5,834 nt of DNA from an uncultured Clostridia bacterium (lineage in GTDB: Bacteria > Bacillota > Clostridia > Christensenellales > Aristaeellaceae): contig CAKTXP010000153.1 of the NCBI GenBank assembly GCA_934631055.1, forward strand, positions 1-5,834. Reading direction: 5' to 3'. The first letter of the stretch is position 1. Every line of letters begins with the position of its first letter. The notes below the pieces were generated by a model. The model was not told where the DNA came from. It was given only the letters and a program-made list of their open reading frames with translations, and made no database searches. Of this stretch, positions 1-5,714 are shown in pieces. Position numbers and translations under genes: made by a program.

Positions 1-103
1 TTAGGCTTATTGATACCGGCGCGAAGCGAAGAAGGGAGTCTGAGGGGATTGGAATCACGCGCCCGCTGTGCGGGATTTAGCGTGGCGGAAATCGGAAATC
101 GTA

Positions 104-122
104 AGAAACGCCTTGCGTTTCT
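104..122 (+). other. Perfect hairpin in the leader of the HD gene
   Basis: AGAAACGC (104-111) and GCGTTTCT (115-122) pair perfectly around the loop CTT. The right arm overlaps the first bases of the repeated leader block. There is no U-tract, so it is not a classical intrinsic terminator. The other copy of the block has a right-arm-like GCATTTCT but no matching left arm, so this hairpin is not conserved between the copies. Confidence 0.55.
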
Positions 123-160
123 ATACGAGTTTCCCGGGTCGGCAGCCCAACGTTTTCCTT
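114..160 (+). repeat. Conserved 47-base leader block, copy A
   Basis: This block aligns without gaps to the reverse complement of 5715-5761, with 40 of 47 positions identical. The longest exact run is TTTCTATACGAGTTT (118-132), and GGCAGCCCA (141-149) is also shared. The block ends 44 bases before the chosen ATG at 205. Copy B ends 45 bases before its own ATG, so position relative to the gene is conserved as well as sequence. It could be a 5' UTR regulatory element, a shared operator or promoter part, or a genome-wide interspersed repeat. The sequence alone does not decide. Confidence 0.7.
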
Positions 161-191
161 TACGATAAGTCGATTTGAGAATAAGCGAATC

Positions 192-198
192 AAAGGAG
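192..198 (+). promoter_or_regulatory. Ribosome binding site of the HD gene
   Basis: AAAGGAG lies 6 bases before ATG 205. This decides the start in favour of 205, because the in-frame TTG at 175 has no comparable site. Confidence 0.8.
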
Positions 199-204
199 CG
201 GCAT

Positions 205-864
205 ATGGTCACGTTTGAAGATATCAAAAAGAACGCGGAGATTCGGATCTATATCGAGAAAGGCAACGAGAATCTGGGCGTTCTGGGCTTTACCAAGCAT
301 TCTGTCGGACACGCGGCGAAGGTATCCGATACGGCGGCGAAGATTCTGGAAGAGCTGGATTATCCGGCGCGGACGGTGGAGCTGGCGCGTATCGCGGGTT
401 ATATGCACGATATCGGCAACTGCGTGAACCGAACCGACCACGCGCACAGCGGCGCGATTATGGCGATGACGATCCTGCGCGACATGGGTATGAAGCCCGA
501 CGAGATCGCAACCGTCATTGCGGCAATCGGCAATCACGACGAAAAGACGGGAACAGCGGTGGACGCGGTTTCCGCCGCGCTGATCTTAGCGGACAAGACG
601 GATGTCCGCCGCAACCGCGTTCGCGGGCGCGACCAGACGAAATTCGATATCCACGACCGCGTGAATTTTGCCGCCATCAGTTCCGTTCTGCACATGGATA
701 AGGAGAAACGGCAGATCACGCTGGATATTCAGCTGGACGACGCCATCTGTTCGGTTCTGGATTATTTTGAAATCTTTCTTGAGCGCATGCTGATGTGCCG
801 CCGCGCGGCAGAGATGCTGGGATGCAGCTTCAAGCTCAAAGCAAATGGGTCGAAGGTACTATAA
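205..864 (+). CDS. HD-domain phosphohydrolase-like protein
   Basis: This 219-aa soluble protein has an HD-type metal-dependent phosphohydrolase fold and is probably cytoplasmic. Visible metal-site candidates are His32 and His36 (KHSVGH), the His68-Asp69 doublet in GYMHDIGN, His79 and His81, His111-Asp112 (GNHDE) and Asp130 (LILADKTD). The segment after the HD core, KTDVRRNRVRGRD (131-143) and FDIHDRVN (147-154), is typical of a Clostridia protein family I recognise, usually annotated only as HD-domain protein. HD proteins commonly hydrolyse nucleotides or phosphate esters; the substrate here is unknown. There is no signal peptide or membrane segment. The ATG at 205 was chosen over TTG 175 because of the Shine-Dalgarno site. 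The gene is apparently monocistronic, is preceded by a conserved leader block, and ends 67 bases from the convergent kinase gene with a terminator between. The full HD signature suggests an active enzyme. Confidence 0.88.
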   Translation: MVTFEDIKKNAEIRIYIEKGNENLGVLGFTKHSVGHAAKVSDTAAKILEELDYPARTVELARIAGYMHDIGNCVNRTDHAHSGAIMAMTILRDMGMKPDEIATVIAAIGNHDEKTGTAVDAVSAALILADKTDVRRNRVRGRDQTKFDIHDRVNFAAISSVLHMDKEKRQITLDIQLDDAICSVLDYFEIFLERMLMCRRAAEMLGCSFKLKANGSKVL

Positions 865-867
865 TAA

Positions 868-920
868 AAACCCGCCTTTCAGGATTCGGCTGTTTGACCG
901 AAATGCTGAAAGGCGGGTTT
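868..920. terminator. Bidirectional intrinsic terminator between convergent genes
   Basis: AAACCCGCCTTTCAG (868-882) pairs perfectly over 15 bp with 906-920. The 23-base loop holds a second, inner stem, TTCGG (885-889) with CCGAA (898-902). On the plus strand the stem runs into TTT and then GCATGTTTTTG (921-931), which ends the HD transcript. On the minus strand it is followed by TTTTTATTAT (870-861), which ends the regulator-kinase operon just after the kinase stop codon at 932-934. The U-tract is better on the minus-strand side. Confidence 0.9.
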
Positions 921-931
921 GCATGTTTTTG

Positions 932-2806
932 TTATTTCGCGATATGCAGGGTGAAGGTGAAGCAGCTTCCCTTACCGGGTTCGCTGGTTACGCTCATTTC
1001 CTCGCCGAGATGCTTCATGATCTCATAGGCGATGGCGAGCCCCAGACCGGTGCCCTTGCTATGGTGGGATTTATCGACCTTGTAGAAGCGGTCAAAGACA
1101 TGCGGCAGATCCTGCGAGGGGATGCCCACGCCCGTGTCGATGACGCGGATGCGGACAACATCGTCTTCGATGCAGGCGCTCAGGGTGACGGTGCCGCCCT
1201 CGGGCGTATACTTGAAAGCGTTATCCAGCAGCGCGATGAGAACCTGCTGTGTACGATCCGGATTGCCGGTGACATTCGGCAGGGTTTCGGGAATATCGTA
1301 GACGAACGTCTGCTGATAATCCTCCGCATAGGCGGAATACGTTTCATGAATGAGGTTCAGGAGGGGGAGCGGCGCAAAGACGCTCCTTTGCAGCGACGCC
1401 GTGCCGCTTTGCAGGCGGGAAAGCTCAAGCATATCGTTGACCAGCCGCGACAGGCGCATCGTTTCGCGCAGGACGACGTCATAGATCTGCTGGCGCTGTT
1501 CCTCGGTCTTGACCAGTCCGTCGCGCAGGGGCTCCATCAGCGCGCGCATGGCGGTCAGAGGCGTGCGCAGTTCGTGGGAAACATTGGCGACGTAATCGCG
1601 GCGCGTCTGTTCCAAACGCTCGGCACTGGTCACATCGGAAACGATGCCGACGCAGCCGGTGATTTCTTCGTCCGGCAGGCACAGCGGGGAAACCGAAATA
1701 TGCAGCGCGATATCGCCCTGCCAGATGGTCTTTTTGACGGCTTTGCCGCTCTTCAGCGCGTCGTCGAACATGGCGAAAACGTCGGGCGCGGCGTCGCGGA
1801 CGTCGCCTGTATTCGGGTCAAGGCTCAGCAGACCGTACACGGCGGGATTCATCAGCGTGACAGTGCCTTGCGCATCCACCGCAATGATGCCCTCGGACAG
1901 ACCGTTGATGAGGCTTTGCAGCCGGTTGCGCTCCATTTCCAGCGAGGAGATGGTGCTGCCCAGCTCGCTGGAAAGGTAGTTGAGCGCGCGCCCCAACTCG
2001 CCATATTCGTCGCTCGCCTTGTCGTCCGCGCGGACGGTCAGGTCGCCGCCTGCCATCGTCAGCGCGACGGCGCGCATATTGGCGATAGGCTTGACCATAC
2101 GGCTGGCGAAAAACAGCACGACGGGCAGCAGCAGCAGCGCGACGACCAGCAGCGAAAGCGCCAGCGTATTGTTCAGCGCCTGCATGCCGCCCATGATCTC
2201 GGTCATTGACTGCGCCATAAAGACCGCGCCGATGACGTCGCCCATGAACGTGACGGGAACGGCGACGACGACGAGCTTGCCGCTCATCTCTTCCTCGGTC
2301 GAATCGGAGACTTCCGGCGTCTTGCTGGCGTCGGAAGCGAGACCGCTCATGGCGCTGCTGCTGGTGGATTTGCGATTTTGGCTGGACTCGGTGGTGCTGA
2401 GGTCCTCCATACTGCCCACATGCGTGGCGACTTCGCCGGAAAGCACCTGCGGGAGCATGGAATCGCTCAGCTTGGCGGGAAGCCTGCCGACGCGCCGCCC
2501 GTCGATCTGCTGGGTGCGGATGAGCGTATCGCCGTTTTCATCGACGACCCAGACGGTCGCTTCCCACTGGGATGTGCTTCTGCCGATGAGCGGCACGAGG
2601 TAGGCGGAGGACAGCTCGCCGCGGAGTGTGCTTTCGATGTATCCGGCGATGATCTGCCCTTTGGGAATGAGGTCGTCGATCTTATTGCTGGCGAAGATCT
2701 GCGGGGAAACGACGGTGTAAATGCCCGTGATGAGCAGGGCGAACAGAACGACCGTTCCATAGGTCAGCACCAGCACGCGGCGGAAGGAAGCGCTGTGCTT
2801 CATCAT
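932..2806 (-). CDS. Sensor histidine kinase (HAMP-PAS-HisKA-HATPase)
   Basis: This 624-aa membrane kinase is the partner of the upstream regulator. In order it has: a first membrane segment at about 11-33; an extracytoplasmic sensor domain at about 36-210; a second membrane segment at about 213-234; a HAMP linker at about 235-288; a PAS domain at about 296-395 (NGLSEGIIAVDAQG); a HisKA domain with phosphoacceptor His411 in VSHELRTPLTAM; and an ATPase domain with N-box Asn529 (LLDNAFKYTPEGG), G1 DTGVGIP (557-563), F-box FDRFYKV (571-577) and G2 GTGLGLA (585-591). All catalytic motifs are intact. The layout matches the WalK/PhoR/ResE class, but the signal cannot be read from sequence. Residues 137-174 of the sensor domain form a Ser/Thr/Glu-rich low-complexity stretch. 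The start ATG overlaps the regulator stop (ATGA), indicating translational coupling, and GAGG (2817-2814) lies 7 bases upstream. A second ATG follows immediately. Confidence 0.95.
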   Translation of the reverse strand: MMKHSASFRRVLVLTYGTVVLFALLITGIYTVVSPQIFASNKIDDLIPKGQIIAGYIESTLRGELSSAYLVPLIGRSTSQWEATVWVVDENGDTLIRTQQIDGRRVGRLPAKLSDSMLPQVLSGEVATHVGSMEDLSTTESSQNRKSTSSSAMSGLASDASKTPEVSDSTEEEMSGKLVVVAVPVTFMGDVIGAVFMAQSMTEIMGGMQALNNTLALSLLVVALLLLPVVLFFASRMVKPIANMRAVALTMAGGDLTVRADDKASDEYGELGRALNYLSSELGSTISSLEMERNRLQSLINGLSEGIIAVDAQGTVTLMNPAVYGLLSLDPNTGDVRDAAPDVFAMFDDALKSGKAVKKTIWQGDIALHISVSPLCLPDEEITGCVGIVSDVTSAERLEQTRRDYVANVSHELRTPLTAMRALMEPLRDGLVKTEEQRQQIYDVVLRETMRLSRLVNDMLELSRLQSGTASLQRSVFAPLPLLNLIHETYSAYAEDYQQTFVYDIPETLPNVTGNPDRTQQVLIALLDNAFKYTPEGGTVTLSACIEDDVVRIRVIDTGVGIPSQDLPHVFDRFYKVDKSHHSKGTGLGLAIAYEIMKHLGEEMSVTSEPGKGSCFTFTLHIAK

Positions 2807-3513
2807 GCTTCCGCCTCGAACTTATAGCCGACGCCATAGACGGTGATGATATCCCACTTGGAACCCATCTCATCGCAGGCGAGCTTCTGGCGCAGGCGCT
2901 TGATATGGGTATCGACGGTGCGCGTGTCGCCGAAGAAATCATAGCCCCAGATGCGGGAAAGGATCTGCTCGCGGTCGAATACGCGCCCCGGATGGCTGGC
3001 AAGCAGATAGAGCAGCTCGACCTCGCGCGGCGTGCAGGCGATGCTCTGACCGGCGAGCTTGACGCTGTATCGTTCGGGCTGAATCTCCAGCGTGCCGAAG
3101 GTCAGCGTGGTCAGCTTTTCCTCCTGCGCGGCTTCCGGCGCGGCGGACGTGCGCCGCAGGACGGCTTTGATGCGGGAAACGACCTCGCGCGGACTGAACG
3201 GCTTGACGATATAATCGTCCGCGCCCATCTCAAGCCCCAAAATGCGGTCGATCTCCTCGCCGCGTGCGGTGAGCATGATGATGGGAAGCTGACTCTCTTT
3301 GCGGACAGCCTGACAGACCTCCATGCCGGTCATGCCGGGCATCATCTGATCCAGCAGCATCAGGTCGTAATGCTCTTTTTTAATCATTTCGAGCGCCTGC
3401 TTGCCGTCGTAGGCGGAGTCATGGAGGAATTCCTCGTTATCCAGATACAGGGAAAGCGACTGATGGACGATGGGGTCGTCGTCGCAGATCAGGATGCGCG
3501 TTATTTTGCTCAT
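2803..3513 (-). CDS. OmpR/PhoB-type response regulator
   Basis: This 236-aa cytoplasmic transcription factor has a receiver domain at about 4-120 and a winged-helix DNA-binding domain at about 135-234. Receiver residues are all present: acidic pocket Asp11/Asp12 (CDDDP), phosphoacceptor Asp55 in LLDQMMPG, Thr82 (MLTARG), Tyr101 and Lys104 (YIVKPFSPRE). The C-terminal half carries the OmpR-family signature, with the likely recognition helix at 197-211 (TRTVDTHIKRLRQKL) and the wing at about 222-233 (IITVYGVGYKF). ATG 3513 was chosen over the in-frame GTG at 3522 because the GTG lies inside the Shine-Dalgarno site. It is the first gene of an operon with the kinase, overlapping it by 4 bases. 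Similarity to PhoB, WalR and ResD is general, and no pho, cell-wall or respiration genes nearby narrow it down, so no symbol is assigned. Confidence 0.95.
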   Translation of the reverse strand: MSKITRILICDDDPIVHQSLSLYLDNEEFLHDSAYDGKQALEMIKKEHYDLMLLDQMMPGMTGMEVCQAVRKESQLPIIMLTARGEEIDRILGLEMGADDYIVKPFSPREVVSRIKAVLRRTSAAPEAAQEEKLTTLTFGTLEIQPERYSVKLAGQSIACTPREVELLYLLASHPGRVFDREQILSRIWGYDFFGDTRTVDTHIKRLRQKLACDEMGSKWDIITVYGVGYKFEAEA

Positions 3514-3517
3514 GGCA

Positions 3518-3525
3518 ATCACCTC
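3518..3525 (-). promoter_or_regulatory. Ribosome binding site of the response regulator
   Basis: GAGGTGAT on the minus strand ends 4 bases before ATG 3513. It contains the GTG that would give a start 3 codons earlier, so the ATG is the better start. Confidence 0.8.
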
Positions 3526-3540
3526 GGCATAAACTTCTGG

Positions 3541-3571
3541 GGGGGACGTTTGGGGCGCTGCACCAATCCCC
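3541..3571 (-). repeat. Intergenic repeat unit, inverted copy
   Basis: Read on the minus strand from 3571, this is GGGGATTGG, then TGCAGCGCCCC, then AAACGTCCCCC. It matches the plus-strand unit at 3762-3793 at GGGGATTGG, GCA, GCCCC, AACGTC and the final CCC, with small length differences in the hairpin part. It probably belongs to an interspersed intergenic repeat family. Confidence 0.5.
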
Positions 3572-3572
3572 G

Positions 3573-3593
3573 GCAGGGAACTGAGTTCCCTGC
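3573..3593. other. Perfect 9-bp hairpin
   Basis: GCAGGGAAC (3573-3581) pairs with GTTCCCTGC (3585-3593) around the loop TGA. It adjoins the repeat unit at 3541-3571. It would lie in the 5' UTR of the regulator-kinase transcript if the promoter is in the AT-rich centre. No U-tract follows on either strand. Confidence 0.6.
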
Positions 3594-3604
3594 ACCTTCC
3601 GTAT

Positions 3605-3625
3605 ATTTATCGCTTCGCGATAAAT
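3605..3625. other. Perfect 9-bp hairpin, AT/GC mixed
   Basis: ATTTATCGC (3605-3613) pairs with GCGATAAAT (3617-3625) around the loop TTC. On the minus strand it is followed by ATACGG, loosely like the hairpin plus ATACG at 104-127, but the similarity stops there. It could be an operator dyad for the regulator or a leader RNA stem. Confidence 0.55.
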
Positions 3626-3646
3626 GAAAAGAATCCCCCTTTTTAT

Positions 3647-3676
3647 TTTAGAAAAAGGCTATGACGCAAATGTGAA
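3647..3676 (-). promoter_or_regulatory. Possible promoter of the regulator-kinase operon
   Basis: On the minus strand TTCACA (3676-3671) and TCTAAA (3652-3647) are separated by 18 bases, a one-mismatch -35 and a two-mismatch -10. The site lies in the AT-rich centre of the intergenic region, about 130 bases before the regulator start. The match is weak and other pairs are possible. Confidence 0.22.
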
Positions 3677-3740
3677 ATCAGAAAGACATATTTCCGAACT
3701 AAGCGATGGATTGCAAAGCGATCCGTCAAGTGGGAAATTC

Positions 3741-3757
3741 AAGAACCTCAGGCTCTT
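3741..3757. other. Short imperfect hairpin
   Basis: AAGAACCT (3741-3748) pairs with AGGCTCTT (3750-3757) with one A/C mismatch and a single-base centre. It sits directly before the plus-strand repeat unit at 3762 and may be part of it. Confidence 0.35.
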
Positions 3758-3761
3758 GGCA

Positions 3762-3793
3762 GGGGATTGGGGGCAAAGCCCCCAACGTCTCCC
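3762..3793 (+). repeat. Intergenic repeat unit with GC hairpin
   Basis: GGGGATTGG (3762-3770) leads into the hairpin TTGGGGGC-AAA-GCCCCCAA (3767-3785) and then CGTCTCCC. It is homologous to the minus-strand unit at 3541-3571, so the two bracket about 190 bases in inverted orientation. It lies 11 bases past the GH127-like stop codon and may act as a 3' stabilising stem or weak terminator for that gene, although no U-tract is present. Confidence 0.55.
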
Positions 3794-3803
3794 ACGTCTT
3801 CCC

Positions 3804-5669
3804 TTACAGCACGGGCAGAACCGCCAGACGGATGACAGCCTCGGCATACGGCACAAGCTCCGCGTCGAACGCGGCGCTCTCGTCCGCATCGCTCAGGACG
3901 ATCGGCGGCTGGTCGCAGCTGGCGGCGCGCATGCCCCAGCGCGGCAGGAACGTTACGCGTGCGCTCAGGACGAGCGAACCGTCCTCATGCCGGATGACGC
4001 GAATCTCTTCGCTGCCGATGAGCGCGACGGCAAAGCCTTCCTCGGCGGAAAGCGTGTCGCGTCCGCGGCTGTCCTTTGCAGAAACGGTTTTGGGCGCGTA
4101 GACGAAACGAATCGGCCCGCGCGCGATGCTTACCGCCTGATGGAACGCGGGCGCTTTGCGCACAGCCATTGGCAGGGTCAGCAGGATTTCGTCGCCATCC
4201 TGCCACTGGCGGTTGAGCGTCAGGAAGCCGCCAGCCTGCGCGGAGAGGATGTCCCCGTCCACAGCGGCAGTCGCGCCGACTGCCCAATCCGGAATGCGCA
4301 GATGAATCGGGAACGCCGCGCTCTCTTCGGGATGCACGACGATGCGGATGGAGCCGTCCGCCGGATAATCGCTCTCCACGTCGATGCGCACGGCGGTTCC
4401 GGACAGGCGGTAGCGGACTGCGCACGGCGCGTAGCCCATCGCGCAAAGCCCGTCGTCGCGGGAGACCATCCACTGGGCATGCAGGAAGCGCTGCCATGCG
4501 CCTATCAGCGCGCAGAGCGCGTTGCCGTCCTCCAGCGAGAACAGACCGGCGGCGTCGCCGCTGAGCGGGAAGCGCGCCGCGTGGGAAAGCATCGCCTGAT
4601 TCGCCTGCTGAATCGGCTGAACGCCGCGCCCGTCCGGAGAGAACGCCGCGTCGATGGTATTGTACATCAGCGTTTCGAGCTGATCCGCGCCGAACTCGCC
4701 GCCGGGGCAGGTCAGCAGCGTTTCAAGCGACGCCGCCAGTTCGCAGGCGCTGACCGCGCTCACGCCGCGGCTGGGATGCGTGCCCGCCAGCAGCGGATCG
4801 GCGGTCACGCCGCCGCCTGCCGCGCCATGCGCCTTGTTCATGCGCGCAAGACCGGCTTCCGCCGCGGAAAGATGCTTGCCCGAACCGGTCAGCACGCCGC
4901 AGAGTGCGCTTGCGCGCAGACCTTCGCACAGGTTCGCGCCGTCCGCATTGCGCAGGAGATGATGCGTGTAGCCGGATTCATCCTCATGGTCGAGCGCGTC
5001 GAGCAGTTCGTCCGCAGAGAAGGAACGGGAAATCGGCGTGCGGTAGGGGAAGGCGTGATACAGCGAAGTATAGTCTGCGCCCTGGCTGACGAGCATCATC
5101 AGCACGGAGAGGATCGCCTTCTGTCCGGTGATGTTGTAGAGCAGGATGCCGGCTTCCAGCGTATCGGCGGTGTGCATGGCGTCCTCGGCGGAGAGGGAGC
5201 GCACGCGCAGGGTGTCATGCAGATACTTCATGTAGCGGAGCATGAAGGTCAGAAGCTGCTTGTCGCCGCTCATGGAATAGGCGGCGCACAGCGCGCGAAG
5301 CATGCGTCCGCGGGCGGCAAAGGTTTCGCCTTCCGCGCCGAAGGAACCGTCCTCGCGCTGGTTTTCCACGACGCGGCTGCACAGGGAGAGAGCCTGGCGG
5401 CGAAGCTCCTCGTCGCCCAGCTCGGCGGCGGTCAGGAGCATGGCTTCAAGGACGTTGGGCGCGTGCATGCCGCCGCCCAGCGCGCCGCCGAACCAGACGC
5501 TTTGCTCGCCGGATTCGGGGAACAGGGACGCGCAGCGGGAGAGCAGCCCGCCGCGCAGGGCGATCAGGCGGTCGCGCATCGCGCCGCGGGCGGAAACGGC
5601 GCCCACGGGCAGCGCGGCGAAACGACCCGGCGCAAGCGGCGCGCGGGCAAAGAAAGAGCGGGTCAGCAT
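3804..5669 (-). CDS. GH127/DUF1680-like protein, apparently lacking catalytic residues
   Basis: This 621-aa protein matches the beta-L-arabinofuranosidase-like family GH127 (DUF1680) in length and layout. An alpha-helical barrel at about 20-405 is followed by a beta-sandwich from about 415, with the family hallmarks SDYPADGSIRI (433-443) and FPIHLRIPDWA (453-463). Other family-like stretches are VENQREDGSFG (101-111), LLAGTHPSRG (293-302) and QQANQ (354-358). No signal peptide is visible, so it is probably cytoplasmic. Compared from memory with active relatives, the DEHLAG motif reads DPLLAG (291-296), the ELC zinc motif reads Ser304-Ala305-Val306, and the Cys-Cys pair before the conserved Trp392 reads Asn383-Ala384. 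It may therefore be a pseudoenzyme or have altered chemistry. Cys309 and Cys386 lie nearby and could be shifted replacements. Start ATG 5669 is supported by GGAGG 9 bases upstream. The fold is fairly sure; activity and substrate are not. Confidence 0.8.
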   Translation of the reverse strand: MLTRSFFARAPLAPGRFAALPVGAVSARGAMRDRLIALRGGLLSRCASLFPESGEQSVWFGGALGGGMHAPNVLEAMLLTAAELGDEELRRQALSLCSRVVENQREDGSFGAEGETFAARGRMLRALCAAYSMSGDKQLLTFMLRYMKYLHDTLRVRSLSAEDAMHTADTLEAGILLYNITGQKAILSVLMMLVSQGADYTSLYHAFPYRTPISRSFSADELLDALDHEDESGYTHHLLRNADGANLCEGLRASALCGVLTGSGKHLSAAEAGLARMNKAHGAAGGGVTADPLLAGTHPSRGVSAVSACELAASLETLLTCPGGEFGADQLETLMYNTIDAAFSPDGRGVQPIQQANQAMLSHAARFPLSGDAAGLFSLEDGNALCALIGAWQRFLHAQWMVSRDDGLCAMGYAPCAVRYRLSGTAVRIDVESDYPADGSIRIVVHPEESAAFPIHLRIPDWAVGATAAVDGDILSAQAGGFLTLNRQWQDGDEILLTLPMAVRKAPAFHQAVSIARGPIRFVYAPKTVSAKDSRGRDTLSAEEGFAVALIGSEEIRVIRHEDGSLVLSARVTFLPRWGMRAASCDQPPIVLSDADESAAFDAELVPYAEAVIRLAVLPVL

Positions 5670-5678
5670 GATAATTAT

Positions 5679-5683
5679 CCTCC
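5679..5683 (-). promoter_or_regulatory. Ribosome binding site of the GH127-like gene
   Basis: GGAGG on the minus strand lies 9 bases before ATG 5669 and supports that start. Confidence 0.75.
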
Positions 5684-5714
5684 GATATGACGATTTTCAA
5701 GGAAAGAGAAAACG

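Larger units (their letters stand above)
1..174 (+). other. Non-coding leader upstream of the HD-domain gene
   Basis: No recognisable gene lies here. Reading frame 1 is open from the window edge to a TAA at 166-168 (55 codons), but it has no start inside the window and its peptide resembles no protein I know. It could be the tail of an upstream gene or chance openness. The stretch holds a GC hairpin (CCCGC 62-66, loop TGT, GCGGG 70-74), a tandem CGGAAAT pair (86-99), a second hairpin (104-122) and a conserved block (114-160), the last two described separately. I could not identify a convincing -35/-10 pair. Confidence 0.6.
3526..3803. other. Repeat- and hairpin-rich intergenic region
   Basis: The gap of about 290 bases between the GH127-like stop and the regulator start contains no gene I can support. 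Its two ends are GC-rich and carry palindromes. Its middle (about 3626-3740) is more AT-rich and is the natural place for the regulator-kinase promoter. No U-tract terminator follows the GH127-like stop: the first hairpin downstream on its strand (3785-3767) runs into TCCCCTGCC. Confidence 0.7.

Noticed and set aside
82..92. GTGGCGGAAAT repeated at 5805-5815 in direct orientation
   Set aside because: Several repeated 11-mers are expected by chance in a window of this size and base bias. Its orientation does not follow the inverted leader block.
122..127. TATACG in the leader block as a -10 promoter element
   Set aside because: Neither copy has a -35-like hexamer at 16-18 bases upstream (TCGTAA in copy A, CGCGAG in copy B).
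1..168. Open frame from the window edge as the tail of an upstream gene
   Set aside because: It has no start, no recognisable protein features and runs through hairpins and the leader block. It is noted in the leader entry but not called as a gene.
175..204. Alternative TTG start extending the HD protein by 10 residues
   Set aside because: AAAGGAG lies inside this extension at the right distance for ATG 205, and known relatives begin near that Met with a similar FEDIK-type sequence.
845..2209. 454-codon plus-strand open frame opposite the kinase
   Set aside because: It overlaps the HD stop and the terminator, is low-complexity Arg/Asp/Gln-rich, and lies opposite a kinase with all catalytic motifs.
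1980..2603. Plus-strand open frame rich in Ser and Thr opposite the kinase sensor domain
   Set aside because: It is a shadow of the kinase sensor domain, with no ribosome binding site or domain of its own.
3514..3522. GTG start extending the response regulator by three residues
   Set aside because: The GTG is part of the GAGGTGAT ribosome binding site for ATG 3513.
2905..3627. 240-codon plus-strand open frame opposite the response regulator
   Set aside because: It is a shadow of a canonical OmpR-family gene and runs through the intergenic repeats.
3624..5690. 688-codon open frame on the plus strand, longer than the minus-strand gene it overlaps
   Set aside because: It is an antisense shadow of the GH127-like gene. 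The peptide is Arg/Ala/Gly/Gln-rich with no recognisable domain, while the minus strand carries family motifs and a good Shine-Dalgarno site. Long antisense frames are expected at this GC content.
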